DNA from: Labrenzia sp. OB1
Lineage (GTDB): Bacteria; Pseudomonadota; Alphaproteobacteria; Rhizobiales; Stappiaceae
Reading direction: 5' to 3'
Assembly (NCBI RefSeq): GCF_001624695.1
Contig: NZ_JSEP01000030.1
Location: 1-41,834 of the forward strand
Length of the DNA stretch: 41,834 bases
Shown here: positions 15,817-24,650 of the stretch, one piece after another
How the letters are laid out: every line of letters starts with the position of its first letter
How positions within the stretch are numbered: the stretch's first letter is position 1
Made by a program: the position numbers and the translations under genes
Notes under the pieces: generated by a model
Told to the model about the DNA's origin: nothing
What the model saw: the letters and a program-made list of their open reading frames with translations, nothing else
The model's database searches: none

Positions 15817-17279
15817 CAGGCCGCCTCCACCGCAAGACCGTGGGGAAGCAGATGAGCCGTTGAAGAAATCATTTCCCGGAACATCGCGTGTGCATCCCGT
15901 TCGGTCAGGTCCCGGACGAGCGGATCTGAACAAAACAGCGGGGTGAGGCCGCCGTAGTCTGCGTCCGCAATGGCGGCCAACAGTTGCGTCTGCCGCCTGG
16001 AGTGATCCAGAACGATCTTTTCCAGTTCCGGCGGAAGTCTGCCGGCATTCACCGGGACAATTCTCCCCTTCAGGAATACGGCGTTGGTCTCGACGATCGC
16101 GTCCGTATCCAGTCCGTCCATCTGACCCCTGTTGGGCAAATTGACGTTGGAAATGTGTTTGCCTTGCCCCATGAGTGCTGCGATCTGATCGATCAGGGCC
16201 TCATCGGAGCGGCCGGCGACGGGCGCGGTTCTTCCGTTGGCGAGATCTTCGGCGCGCCGGCGTCTCTGGTCCTGATGGCGGATGCGGAACTCCACAGGCG
16301 TAAGCGCGAAATCCCAGTCCGCATGGCTTTTCAGATACTCCCCGGCGGGTAGAAATTCGGCCAGATGACGGTCACCGGCCGCGGCCGCGATTCCGAACCG
16401 GTTGAGGAGATCGAATTTCACGCGATTCCGGTCTTCGAAGTAGCGGGCATGTTCATCGTCGGGTGAGGGCTCTCTTTCCCTCCATCCGATGTTTGCATGA
16501 TCCGCCGCGAGTTTCCCGTAGGCGGGCATCATGTCCCGGCCCGCCAGGGTGATGCTGTCGACGAAGGTGAAATGGTTGATGCCGAGCACATTGACGGCGA
16601 TGTCGCGGAACTCCCAGAGATCCTCGCCGGCATCCCGGTTGGCGATCCAGGCGGCGATCTTGCGGATCTTGGTGACCTCGTGGCATTCGCCCCAGCATCT
16701 GATGTCGGGGAAAGCCCTGTAGAGAGCGCCCGTGAGGACGCTCATCGGGTTGGTCAGATTGCAGACGAAAGCATTCGGCGCGTGATCGCGGATTGCCGCT
16801 CCGATCTCCAGGAATATCGGCACCGCGCGCAGGGCGCGTATGAAACCGCCCGGGCCGACCGTATCGCCGACCGCCTGGGGAACGCCGTATCTTGCGGGAA
16901 TGGCGATGTCGTTGGCCATGTCGGCGAAGCGGCCCGGCAGGATGGAAATCACCACCACGTCTGCCTGGTCTAGGGCGTGCTCGATCCGGTCCACAGCCTG
17001 GTATCGCGCCGGCGTACCTCTTGAGACATCGGCGAAGCGGGCGCCGATCCGTTCGTTGCGATCGGCCGCGGCGCGGTCGATATCGAAAAGCCTGACCTCG
17101 GCGGCCAGGCGTGTATCATGCGCAAGATCCGACATGAGGTTCAGCGCCCAGTTGAGCGATCCCCCGCCGATATATGCGATTTTAACCGGAGTTCCGTATT
17201 CGGAATGTTTCATGTCTTTTGCAAAAAAGTGCCTGCCGCTGCGCGATTGGATAATTCTGTCCCGGCGCGGGGCTGGCAC
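15816..17279 (-). CDS. GH4 family alpha-galacturonidase-like hydrolase
   Basis: 487 residues from a GTG ending at 17279 that has GGGAGG five bases upstream. An ATG ending at 17213 would give 465 residues and match the usual family start better, but it has a poor ribosome site. Motifs: NAD-binding VKIAYIGGGS (32-41), NLTNP (174-178), metal-ligand Cys199-His200 (GECHE) and GINHF (233-237). GH4 enzymes use NAD+ and a divalent metal in a redox-assisted hydrolysis. The context of pectin-oligomer import favours alpha-galacturonidase over alpha-glucosidase or alpha-galactosidase. It is the promoter-proximal gene of the importer operon and divergent from the AraC gene. Confidence 0.85.
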   Translation of the reverse strand: MPAPRRDRIIQSRSGRHFFAKDMKHSEYGTPVKIAYIGGGSLNWALNLMSDLAHDTRLAAEVRLFDIDRAAADRNERIGARFADVSRGTPARYQAVDRIEHALDQADVVVISILPGRFADMANDIAIPARYGVPQAVGDTVGPGGFIRALRAVPIFLEIGAAIRDHAPNAFVCNLTNPMSVLTGALYRAFPDIRCWGECHEVTKIRKIAAWIANRDAGEDLWEFRDIAVNVLGINHFTFVDSITLAGRDMMPAYGKLAADHANIGWREREPSPDDEHARYFEDRNRVKFDLLNRFGIAAAAGDRHLAEFLPAGEYLKSHADWDFALTPVEFRIRHQDQRRRRAEDLANGRTAPVAGRSDEALIDQIAALMGQGKHISNVNLPNRGQMDGLDTDAIVETNAVFLKGRIVPVNAGRLPPELEKIVLDHSRRQTQLLAAIADADYGGLTPLFCSDPLVRDLTERDAHAMFREMISSTAHLLPHGLAVEAA

Positions 17280-17320
17280 TGTTTCCTCCCATGGAGAGCG
17301 GTCATTACGGGTGTCGCTTC

Positions 17321-17361
17321 TCTCACTTTTCTGATTTTATCGACGGGTCAGTGAGATTCAA
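17321..17361 (-). promoter_or_regulatory. Promoter and operator-like repeat for the GH4-tog operon
   Basis: On the minus strand, TTGAAT (17361-17356), a 16-base spacer and TAAAAT (17339-17334) make a good promoter, with transcription starting near 17327 and a leader of about 48 bases to the GTG. A perfect inverted repeat TCTCAC (17321-17326) / GTGAGA (17351-17356) brackets the -10 region. It is a plausible binding site for the divergent AraC-type regulator, although AraC-family sites are more often direct repeats. Confidence 0.5.
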
Positions 17362-17383
17362 ATGAAGGCTAATAAACAAAAAC

Positions 17384-18250
17384 ATGGAGAAAAGCGAACA
17401 TAGTCCTCTCACACGTATTCCCGTGCAGGCGCTTTCTCTGCGTCTTGCCCGCACGCCCATCCGGATGAAGCATGCGCAGACCTGGCGGATCAACAAGATC
17501 AATCCGGTCCATGATCTTGTGTTCTGCCTGTCGGGAACGGCCCGGTACCGGATGGGAGAGGAGAGTTTCACACTCTCGGAAGGCGAGGCCATGCTGATCC
17601 GGGGGCGGGAGCGGTTTCGCGGCGTTCACGGCGGCGGCGGAGACTATACCGGCGTTGCGCAGCACTTCACCCTCGATCTCTTCGGGCGCGCCGATCTGAT
17701 TGACCAGATGCGGCTGCAGCGTAAGGTGACATTGCGCAACTGGCCGGTTCTTCAGCCTCTCATCGAACACTACCGGACCATGGCGGCGACCACCAGTCCG
17801 ACACTCGTGCAGCACCACCAGTTCATGGTCCTGCTGCTTGCATTCCTTGACGATGCATTCCTCGGCTGGAGGGAGGAGGGGGATCTGCTCGCCAATCAGG
17901 GTCAGTTGTCGCTGCAGATCATGCTGCTCGCCTCACGGCTTGCCGCTGAACCGCTATTGGAAAATGGCCTGGAAAAAGCGATGGAGATGGTTCCCTACAA
18001 CCGAGACTATTTCCGCAGGGCGTTTCGCGAGAGGATCGGGATGACGCCGCAGAAATACCTGGAATTCAAGCGGATGGAATATGCGGTGCACCGGCTGGGT
18101 CTCGGGCAGACAGTCAAGGAAACGGCCGCGGAACTTGGATATTCGGATCCCTATTTCTTCAGCCGCATGTTCAAACAGTATATCGGTGCAAGTCCGTCGA
18201 GCTACCGGCTGAAACGGACCGCACGGTCCCGGCACAGGTTTGTCGAATAG
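17384..18250 (+). CDS. AraC-family regulator of the oligouronide importer operon
   Basis: 288 residues. The N-terminal half is a cupin-like ligand-sensing domain (LSGTARYRMGEES and EGEAMLIRGRERFRG, about 48-80). The C-terminal ~95 residues hold the paired helix-turn-helix of AraC/XylS proteins, with the conserved second-motif end DPYFFSRMFKQYIGASPSSYR. It is transcribed away from the GH4-tog operon across a 104-base gap, the usual arrangement for a local regulator, and probably activates the operon on an oligouronide or rhamnose-containing signal. The ATG at 17384 has a weak ribosome site. Confidence 0.9.
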   Translation: MEKSEHSPLTRIPVQALSLRLARTPIRMKHAQTWRINKINPVHDLVFCLSGTARYRMGEESFTLSEGEAMLIRGRERFRGVHGGGGDYTGVAQHFTLDLFGRADLIDQMRLQRKVTLRNWPVLQPLIEHYRTMAATTSPTLVQHHQFMVLLLAFLDDAFLGWREEGDLLANQGQLSLQIMLLASRLAAEPLLENGLEKAMEMVPYNRDYFRRAFRERIGMTPQKYLEFKRMEYAVHRLGLGQTVKETAAELGYSDPYFFSRMFKQYIGASPSSYRLKRTARSRHRFVE

Positions 18251-18289
18251 GGGGACGCAACGGGTACTCCGCAGTTCATGCGGCGTGCT

Positions 18290-19465
18290 TCAGGCCACGT
18301 GTTTCAGCCCGGCAATAATGCCCCGCAGTTCGGCCAGGCCGCGCATGCGGCCGATGAGCGGATAGCCGGGATGGGTTCCCTTTTTAGCGTCGGTCAGCAA
18401 TTCATGGCCGTGGTCGGGTCTGAAGACGATGTCGCTGTCCCGCCGGTTTTCGCTTTTCCGCCGCCGTTCCTCGCGCATGAGCACCTCAATCAGCGCCGGC
18501 ATGTCGGTGTCACCTTCAAGATGGGCTGCTTCCTCGAAGGACCCGCTCGGTTCCTTCGCGACGTTGCGCAAATGGGCGAAATGGATTTTCCCGGCAAACT
18601 GTTTCGCGATGGCCGGCACATCGTTTGCCGGATTGGCTCCAAGCGAACCGGCACACAATGTCAGCCCGTTGGACAGGCTCTCGTGAGCGGACAGGATCCA
18701 GTCGATGTCCGAAGCATTGGAGACGATGCGCGGCAGTCCGAGGATGTCCCTTGGCGGATCGTCCGGATGAACGGCGAAGCTCAGTCCCAGGTCTTCGGCG
18801 GCCGGAATGACTTCATCGAGAAACCGTTTGAAACTCGCGCGCAGGGCATTCCGGTCGAGGCCCGCATAGGGCGTCAGCGCCTGCCGCAGTCCCTGAACGT
18901 CGTAACGGTCATAGGCGCCCGGCAGTCCGGCCATGATTGCCGTGACGAGAATGTCGAGATCCTCGGATGTTGCGGTCTCGTACCAGCGTTTCGCGGCGGC
19001 GATGTTTTCTGCCGTGTAATCCTGCTCCGCTCCGGGCCGCTCGATCATGAAGAGTTCGAACGCGGCCATTTTCTCGGCGGAGAACCTCAGGCAGGAGCCG
19101 CCGCGACTTACCGGTGCAGTCAGATCCGTGCGGGTCCAATCCAGGAGCGGCATGAAGTTGTAGCAGATCACCCGGATGCCTTCGGCGGCAAGATTGGCCA
19201 TGGACTGCCGATAGTTGGCGAACAGTTGCGTCAGATCTCCTTCGCCACGCTTGATTGCCTCGTGGACAGGCAGGCTTTCCACGACCGTCCAGTCGAACCC
19301 GGCGTCACGGATCTGCATCTTGCGGGTGGCGACCGTTTCACGCGGCCACACCTCGCCGTAGGGGATCTCGTGGAGGGCGGTGACTATGCTGGATGCTCCT
19401 GTCTGTGCGATTTCAGACAGGGAAATGCGGTCGAGAGCGCCATACCAGCGCCAGCCTTCAATCAT
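18290..19465 (-). CDS. uxuA: Mannonate dehydratase
   Basis: 391 residues, the full family length. It dehydrates D-mannonate to 2-keto-3-deoxygluconate. Metal ligands and active-site residues are visible: His233 (AVHPDDPP), Cys271 (CAGSLGAN), His298 (HFAHLRN) and Asp351 with His352 (FRPDHGH). The start overlaps the uxuB stop by four bases, and it is the last gene of the nine-gene uronate operon. Confidence 0.97.
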   Translation of the reverse strand: MIEGWRWYGALDRISLSEIAQTGASSIVTALHEIPYGEVWPRETVATRKMQIRDAGFDWTVVESLPVHEAIKRGEGDLTQLFANYRQSMANLAAEGIRVICYNFMPLLDWTRTDLTAPVSRGGSCLRFSAEKMAAFELFMIERPGAEQDYTAENIAAAKRWYETATSEDLDILVTAIMAGLPGAYDRYDVQGLRQALTPYAGLDRNALRASFKRFLDEVIPAAEDLGLSFAVHPDDPPRDILGLPRIVSNASDIDWILSAHESLSNGLTLCAGSLGANPANDVPAIAKQFAGKIHFAHLRNVAKEPSGSFEEAAHLEGDTDMPALIEVLMREERRRKSENRRDSDIVFRPDHGHELLTDAKKGTHPGYPLIGRMRGLAELRGIIAGLKHVA

Positions 19466-20904
19466 GCGAGTGCCTCAAGAGTTCGGTGAACGCCGCCGGA
19501 TGTCAGGCGCTCGTGGGCGGCGGTAACATCCGCTCGCATGGCGTCCGCCAGATCGGCATCGAAAATGTCACGCACGCCCAGAAGCGCGGCGACCTTGCCT
19601 CGCGCATCGGAAGCACCGTCGGAAAGGGCCCTGAGCCTGCCGGAGAGCGGGTCGCGCACATCGATGGGCCGGCCGCTGAGATCGGTTCCGCCAACATAGA
19701 TCATCCACGCCGCAACAGCGGTAAGGAGGCCGGGGCAGGCGCGGTTGGCGGCAAGGTTGTCGCGCAGGGTTCCCAGGATCCGCTGCGGCAGCTTCTGGCT
19801 TCCATCCATGGCGATCTGCCAGGTGCGGTGCCGAATGCCGGGATTTGAATAGCGGTCGAACAGGGCGTCTGCGTAACCTGCGAGATCGACGCCGGGTGGC
19901 GCGGTGAAGGACGGAATGATCTCGGTCTTCCAGAGCCGTTTGACATAGGCGGCAAGAACGGGATCGGCGACCGTTTCGGCGATGGTCTCATGTCCGGCCA
20001 GATAGCCGAGATAGGCCAGCGAGGAATGTGTGCCGTTGAGCATTCTGAGCTTCATGTGCTCATAAGCGGTCACGTTGTCGACCAGTTCGACACCGACAGC
20101 ACCAAGGTCCGGCCGTGCATCCTTGCCGTAGGCGGGAACGAAGTCGTCCTCCACCACCCACTGCCGGAAAGGCTCATGCATTACGGGCGCGGCATCGTGA
20201 CGTCCGGTCCTGGCGCTCAGCGCCTCGATGTCCTCCGGCTTTGTCGCCGGGACGATCCGGTCGACCATGGTGGCCGGAAAGCGGCCTTCCGCTTCAAGCC
20301 AGTCCGCCAGGGATGGATCGATTTTTCTGGCCAGTTCCAGAACAATGCCCTTCACCAGGCGGCCGTTGTCGGGAAGATTGTCACAGGTCAGAACCGTGAA
20401 AGGCGGGAGGCCCGCTGCCTTGCGTCGCTGCAGCGCCCTGACCAGGTACCCCGGCGCGGTCGTCGGCAGTTCGCTTGTCAGGTCGTGCTGGATCCCGGGA
20501 TGCTTGAAGTTGAGGCTGCCGGACGCCGGATCGTGGCAATAGCCCTTTTCGGTCACCGTCAGCGTAACGATCCGGATTGCGGCATCGGCCATTGCGGCCA
20601 GAACGGCCTCGGGCGACTCGGGTGCGACGAGAACGTCGCGGATGATCTCGACCTGGTGAAGACGGGAGCCGCCGGGCCCCAGTTCCTGGGCCGTATATAC
20701 GAAATCCTGCGGCGCGAGCTGATCGCGCGTCGTCGGGCTTTGCAGGCTGACGCCGATGATGCCCCAGTCGCCGCCGGATTTTTCCATGGCTTCTTCGATG
20801 TAGACGGCACCGAAGGCCCGAAAGAATGCTCCCAGACCCAGGTGGACGATGCCAGCCGTCGGTGCCGGACCCTTTTCACGACTAACGCGCAAGCCAGCCT
20901 CCAT
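19462..20904 (-). CDS. uxuB: Fructuronate reductase (mannitol dehydrogenase family)
   Basis: 480 residues from the ATG ending at 20904. It reduces D-fructuronate to D-mannonate with NADH. Features: N-terminal nucleotide-binding HLGLGAFFRAF (21-31), CDNLPDN (174-180) and the catalytic-region KLRMLNGTHS (285-294). The start overlaps the end of kduD by 23 bases. GGAGG lies just inside the gene, so a TTG at 20892, four codons on, could be the true start. A separate tagaturonate reductase (uxaB) is not in the window, so this enzyme may also serve that substrate; that is speculative. Confidence 0.93.
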   Translation of the reverse strand: MEAGLRVSREKGPAPTAGIVHLGLGAFFRAFGAVYIEEAMEKSGGDWGIIGVSLQSPTTRDQLAPQDFVYTAQELGPGGSRLHQVEIIRDVLVAPESPEAVLAAMADAAIRIVTLTVTEKGYCHDPASGSLNFKHPGIQHDLTSELPTTAPGYLVRALQRRKAAGLPPFTVLTCDNLPDNGRLVKGIVLELARKIDPSLADWLEAEGRFPATMVDRIVPATKPEDIEALSARTGRHDAAPVMHEPFRQWVVEDDFVPAYGKDARPDLGAVGVELVDNVTAYEHMKLRMLNGTHSSLAYLGYLAGHETIAETVADPVLAAYVKRLWKTEIIPSFTAPPGVDLAGYADALFDRYSNPGIRHRTWQIAMDGSQKLPQRILGTLRDNLAANRACPGLLTAVAAWMIYVGGTDLSGRPIDVRDPLSGRLRALSDGASDARGKVAALLGVRDIFDADLADAMRADVTAAHERLTSGGVHRTLEALA

Positions 20905-21610
20905 CGACACTGAGGACGGTTCCGTGAATGTATTTCGCTGCAGGCGAGGCGAGGAACACGGTAGCCTCGCCGATATCGCTGGCTTCTCCCCAGCGTCCGG
21001 CCGGGATCCGCTCCAGGATCTGACGGTTGCGGTCCGGATCGTTGCGCAAGGCTTCGGTATTGTTGGTGGCGATATAGCCCGGCGCGATGGCGTTGACGTT
21101 GATGCCCTTGGCCGCCCACTCGTTGGCAAGCAGCTTGGTGATGCCGGCAACGCCATGTTTGGAAGCCGTATAGGACGGCACCCGGATGCCGCCCTGGAAG
21201 GAGAGCAGCGAAGCGATATTCACGACGGCTCCGGAGCGTCCGGCCGCGAGGGCGGCCTTGCCGAAAGCCTGGCAGGTGAAGAACACGGCTTTCAGATTCA
21301 CATCGATGACGTCGTCCCAGTCGGCCTCGGAGAAATCGACGGAATCCGCGCGTCGGATAATTCCGGCATTGTTGACCAGAATATCGATCGTCTCGTTTTC
21401 AAACAGCGGTACGGCCGCCATGGGATCGGCGAAATCCACCGCCACGTGGCGGCCATTTTCGATCTTCGACAGGGTTTCGTCGCAGTCGCGGCGGGCGGCG
21501 CAGAGCACCTCCGCGCCTGCCGCGCCCATGGCGATGGCAATCGCCTGGCCGATGCCCGTATTTGCACCGGTCACCAGCGCGCGCTTGCCTTCGAGAGAGA
21601 AGGAATTCAC
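20882..21610 (-). CDS. kduD: 2-dehydro-3-deoxy-D-gluconate 5-dehydrogenase (SDR)
   Basis: 242 residues with a GTG start overlapping the kduI stop by four bases (GTGA); GGGAGA lies eight bases upstream. A classical short-chain dehydrogenase: TGANTGIG (14-21), NNAG (80-83), Ser134, Tyr147 and Lys151. The NNAGIIRRAD and VNLKAVFFTCQAF segments are typical of KduD. It reduces 2,5-diketo-3-deoxygluconate to KDG, the last step in using unsaturated uronates. Confidence 0.95.
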   Translation of the reverse strand: MNSFSLEGKRALVTGANTGIGQAIAIAMGAAGAEVLCAARRDCDETLSKIENGRHVAVDFADPMAAVPLFENETIDILVNNAGIIRRADSVDFSEADWDDVIDVNLKAVFFTCQAFGKAALAAGRSGAVVNIASLLSFQGGIRVPSYTASKHGVAGITKLLANEWAAKGINVNAIAPGYIATNNTEALRNDPDRNRQILERIPAGRWGEASDIGEATVFLASPAAKYIHGTVLSVDGGWLAR

Positions 21611-22431
21611 CGCAGGTCTCCCATTGCAACCATGTCCATGTCGGTGAAGTCGACATTGTCACCGGCCATCGCCCAGCAGAATGTGTAGGCGCCTGTGCCC
21701 GCGCCACAGTGGATGGACCAGGGCGGGGAAACAACCGCTTCCTCGTTTGCCATTACAAGATGGCGGGTTTCCTCCGGCTTGCCCATGAAATGGAACACGC
21801 GCTGGTCCTCGCCGAGTTCGAAATAGAGGTAGGCTTCCATGCGCCGGTCGTGCAGGTGGGCGGGCATGGTGTTCCAGACAGACCCCGGTGCGAACTGGGT
21901 GTAGCCCATCAGAAGCTGGCAGCTCTCGGCGACTTCCGGATGCAGGAACTGCAGGATGACGCGTTCGTTGGAGGTCTCGGCGGAGCCGAGTTCGACCCGG
22001 CGCGCGTCCTTCACGGTGATCAGTTTGGTCGGGCAGGTCCGGTGCGCAGGCGCGGACAGCACGTAGAACCGTCCGGGGCCGGAAAAGGTCACCGGACCGG
22101 AGCCCATGCCGATATAGAGCACGTCGCCTCGGCCGACGTCATAGGTCTTTCCGCCGACCTTGACGGTTCCCGCATCGCCGATGTTCAAGATGCCGAGTTC
22201 GCGGCGGTCGAGCAGGGACGGGGTGCCGGCTTCATGGACGTGGTCCAGAACAAGCTCGCCCGAGCCTGGAACCGCGCCGCCCAGGATCAGACGGTCGTAG
22301 TGGGTGTAAACCAGATTGATCTCGCCCTCGACGAACAGGCCGGAGGCATGGAAATGATCGCGCAGGCCCTGGGTGTCGAGCTTTCTCGCGGTGTCCGGGT
22401 CGATCGCGTATCGGGTTTCTACATTGGTCAT
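21607..22431 (-). CDS. kduI: 5-keto-4-deoxyuronate isomerase
   Basis: 274 residues. It isomerises 5-keto-4-deoxyuronate to 2,5-diketo-3-deoxygluconate. The zinc ligands are present as His192, His194, Glu199 and His241, the same spacing as the E. coli enzyme shifted by four. GAGGAC precedes the ATG by eight bases. It sits between kdgF and kduD, in pathway order. Confidence 0.97.
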   Translation of the reverse strand: MTNVETRYAIDPDTARKLDTQGLRDHFHASGLFVEGEINLVYTHYDRLILGGAVPGSGELVLDHVHEAGTPSLLDRRELGILNIGDAGTVKVGGKTYDVGRGDVLYIGMGSGPVTFSGPGRFYVLSAPAHRTCPTKLITVKDARRVELGSAETSNERVILQFLHPEVAESCQLLMGYTQFAPGSVWNTMPAHLHDRRMEAYLYFELGEDQRVFHFMGKPEETRHLVMANEEAVVSPPWSIHCGAGTGAYTFCWAMAGDNVDFTDMDMVAMGDLR

Positions 22432-22460
22432 GGCAAAAGTCCTCGGGTGTAGGGCGGTTC

Positions 22461-22778
22461 TTACAGAAAGTCGTCGCGGCGGGGCGTGAAGGTGTCGATC
22501 AGCGTACCCGGCTCGATGCAGACACAGCCATGCATGGCCTTGGAGGGGATGACGAAGCTGTCCCCGGGGCCGACCTCGAATTCCTTGCCCTCGATGCTGA
22601 AGCGGAACTTGCCGCTCTCAACATAGGTGGACTGGATGTGCGGATGACTGTGGAGCTTGCCTTCGGCTCCGGTTTTCTGGAACCGGAAGGCGACGACCAT
22701 CAGCTCGGCACTGTCGGACAGGACCTGCCGGAGAATGCCCGGATCGGCGGCGACTTCGGGAAAGGTTTTTACAAACAT
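22461..22778 (-). CDS. kdgF: Cupin protein that linearises unsaturated uronates
   Basis: 105 residues, a single small cupin. The metal-binding pattern His43-x-His45-x3-Gln49 and His83 matches KdgF. KdgF speeds conversion of cyclic 4,5-unsaturated galacturonate (or guluronate) to the linear keto form used by KduI. Its place directly upstream of kduI supports the assignment. Confidence 0.93.
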   Translation of the reverse strand: MFVKTFPEVAADPGILRQVLSDSAELMVVAFRFQKTGAEGKLHSHPHIQSTYVESGKFRFSIEGKEFEVGPGDSFVIPSKAMHGCVCIEPGTLIDTFTPRRDDFL

Positions 22779-22788
22779 ACTATCAGCC

Positions 22789-24069
22789 TCAGTGGAACAG
22801 GGACGGCAGCCAGAGCGACAGTGCCGGTATATAGGTGACGAGAAGAAGGGTGAAGATGCCGGCCCCGTAGAAGGGCCAGATTGTGCGGACCGCGTCCCAG
22901 ACTGAAATCTTTCCGACCGCGCAGCCGACGAACAGCACTGTCCCCACCGGAGGGGTACACAGCCCGATCCCCAGGTTGAGAACCAGAATAACGCCGAAAT
23001 GCACCGGATCGACGCCGAAAGCGGTCGCTACGGGAAGGAAGATCGGGGTGGTGATCACGATCAGCGGCGACATGTCCATGAAGGTTCCGAGGAACAGCAG
23101 CACGATGTTGATCATCAGGAGGATGATCAGAGGGTTCTGCGAGACGTTCTTCATGAACGCCACAAGTTCCGCCGGGATTTTCAGGAACGCCAGAAGCCAT
23201 CCGAAGGAGGCCGCCGAACCGATGACCAGCAGCACCATGGCCGTTGTCCGGACTGCTGCCTTGGTCGCCCCGACAAACTCTGGCCAGTGCATGGTGCGAT
23301 AGGCAAGGGCGGTCACCAGAAGCGCATAGACCGCCGCGATGCACGAGCTTTCCGATGCGGTGAAGATCCCCGAACGCACGCCGCCGAAGATGATGGCGAT
23401 CAGCAGCAGGCCGGGAATGGCATTGAGGAAAAGCGCGCCGAGCGCGGACCAGCCGGGGAAGGCTTCGGTTGGATATCCGGCTTTTCTTGCCACGAACCAG
23501 GCGGTGACCATCAGCGAAACGGCGAGCAGCAGGCCGGGGAAGATGCCGGCCGTGAAGAGATCGGCGATCGAAAGCCGTCCGCCGGCGGAGATCGAATAAA
23601 TGATCATGTTGTGAGAAGGCGGCAGCAACAGCGCGATGATCGAGGACATCACGGTGACGTTGACGCCGTATTGGACTGAATAGCCCTTTTCCTTCATCTG
23701 CGGGATCATCAGGCCGCCGATGGCAGTGGCATCTGCGGCAGCGGAGCCCGAGATGCCGCCGAACAGAACCGAGGCGGTGATGTTGACCTGGCCGAGGCCG
23801 CCGCGCATATGGCCTACGACCGCCCCCGCGAGCGCAACGAGCCGCCGGGCGATGTCTCCGCGCACCATGAGTTCGCCGGCGAAGATAAAGAAGGGGATGG
23901 CCATCAGCGCGAAGACGGAGACGCCTGAGTTCAGCCGCTGAAACACGATGACGGGCGGCAGTCCCATATAGAGGACAGTGGCAAGGGACGCCGCGCCGAG
24001 GCAGAACGCCACCGGCGTGCCGATGAGGAGCAGAACGACAAATGTGCCGAAGAGGATAACCGGTTCCAT
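22789..24069 (-). CDS. TRAP transporter large permease (DctM family)
   Basis: 426 residues from the ATG ending at 24069, one base from the small-subunit stop. About 12 hydrophobic segments, with family motifs FALMAIPFFIFAGELM, LFGGISGSAAADATAIG and PPSHNMIIY. It couples substrate uptake to the sodium or proton gradient. The surrounding uxaC/kdu genes make uronic acids (galacturonate, glucuronate or unsaturated monomers) the expected cargo. Confidence 0.95.
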   Translation of the reverse strand: MEPVILFGTFVVLLLIGTPVAFCLGAASLATVLYMGLPPVIVFQRLNSGVSVFALMAIPFFIFAGELMVRGDIARRLVALAGAVVGHMRGGLGQVNITASVLFGGISGSAAADATAIGGLMIPQMKEKGYSVQYGVNVTVMSSIIALLLPPSHNMIIYSISAGGRLSIADLFTAGIFPGLLLAVSLMVTAWFVARKAGYPTEAFPGWSALGALFLNAIPGLLLIAIIFGGVRSGIFTASESSCIAAVYALLVTALAYRTMHWPEFVGATKAAVRTTAMVLLVIGSAASFGWLLAFLKIPAELVAFMKNVSQNPLIILLMINIVLLFLGTFMDMSPLIVITTPIFLPVATAFGVDPVHFGVILVLNLGIGLCTPPVGTVLFVGCAVGKISVWDAVRTIWPFYGAGIFTLLLVTYIPALSLWLPSLFH

Positions 24070-24070
24070 A

Positions 24071-24595
24071 TCAGATCTCTTCCACAGGATCTTCGCCGAA
24101 GCGGGCGGTCGGTAGGCCGGCCGCACGGCGGAAAAGTCGTTCAATTGAAAACAGGAAAACAAGGCAGCCGCCGACGACGAGCGGCAGGAAATCGATTGCC
24201 CCGGATATCCCGAGCGATGGCAGCACGACATCCCAGGCCGACAGGGCCAGTTTGGCGCCGAACCAGGCCATGCCGAAGCCGAAAGCGGCCACGACCACAT
24301 CCGAGATGCTGAAAAGGATCAGCTTTGTTTTCTGCGGTACGAAATACAGCAGGACATCGAAGCTGAGATGGTACCCCTCACGGATGCCCACGGCGGCGCC
24401 CAGGAAAATGAACCAGCCCATCAGAATAACAGCAGCCGGTTCGCTCCATATGATGCTGTCGTTCATGACATAGCGCATGAAGACCTGAGCGGTGATGAAG
24501 ACCGTCATCAGAATGAGACCGGTTCCCGCCAGCCACAGTGCGGCCGTCGAGACAAGGCGCAAGATATGCGCGGCGAATTTCAGATGAGTTTGCAC
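24071..24595 (-). CDS. TRAP transporter small permease (DctQ family)
   Basis: 174 residues with a GTG start preceded by AGGA. Four membrane spans are predicted, with the family-typical RYVMNDSIIWSEPAA and EGYHLSFD segments. It pairs with the DctM-type subunit and is separated from the binding-protein gene by a strong hairpin. Confidence 0.93.
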   Translation of the reverse strand: MQTHLKFAAHILRLVSTAALWLAGTGLILMTVFITAQVFMRYVMNDSIIWSEPAAVILMGWFIFLGAAVGIREGYHLSFDVLLYFVPQKTKLILFSISDVVVAAFGFGMAWFGAKLALSAWDVVLPSLGISGAIDFLPLVVGGCLVFLFSIERLFRRAAGLPTARFGEDPVEEI

Positions 24596-24613
24596 GTCAC
24601 TGTCCTGAAAGCA

Positions 24614-24641
24614 GACCTGCGGCCGGAAGAGGCCGCAGGTC
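24614..24641 (-). promoter_or_regulatory. Perfect GC-rich stem-loop after the TRAP binding-protein gene
   Basis: GACCTGCGGCC / GGCCGCAGGTC is an 11-bp perfect stem with a six-base loop, nine bases past the binding-protein stop and without a T-run. It fits a 3' stabiliser or attenuator that leaves more binding protein than permease. Confidence 0.75.
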
Positions 24642-24650
24642 CTTGTGTGG

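Noticed and set aside
18278..19489. 403-residue plus-strand frame opposite uxuA
   Set aside because: uxuA carries all its metal ligands on the minus strand; the plus-strand frame is a compositional shadow.
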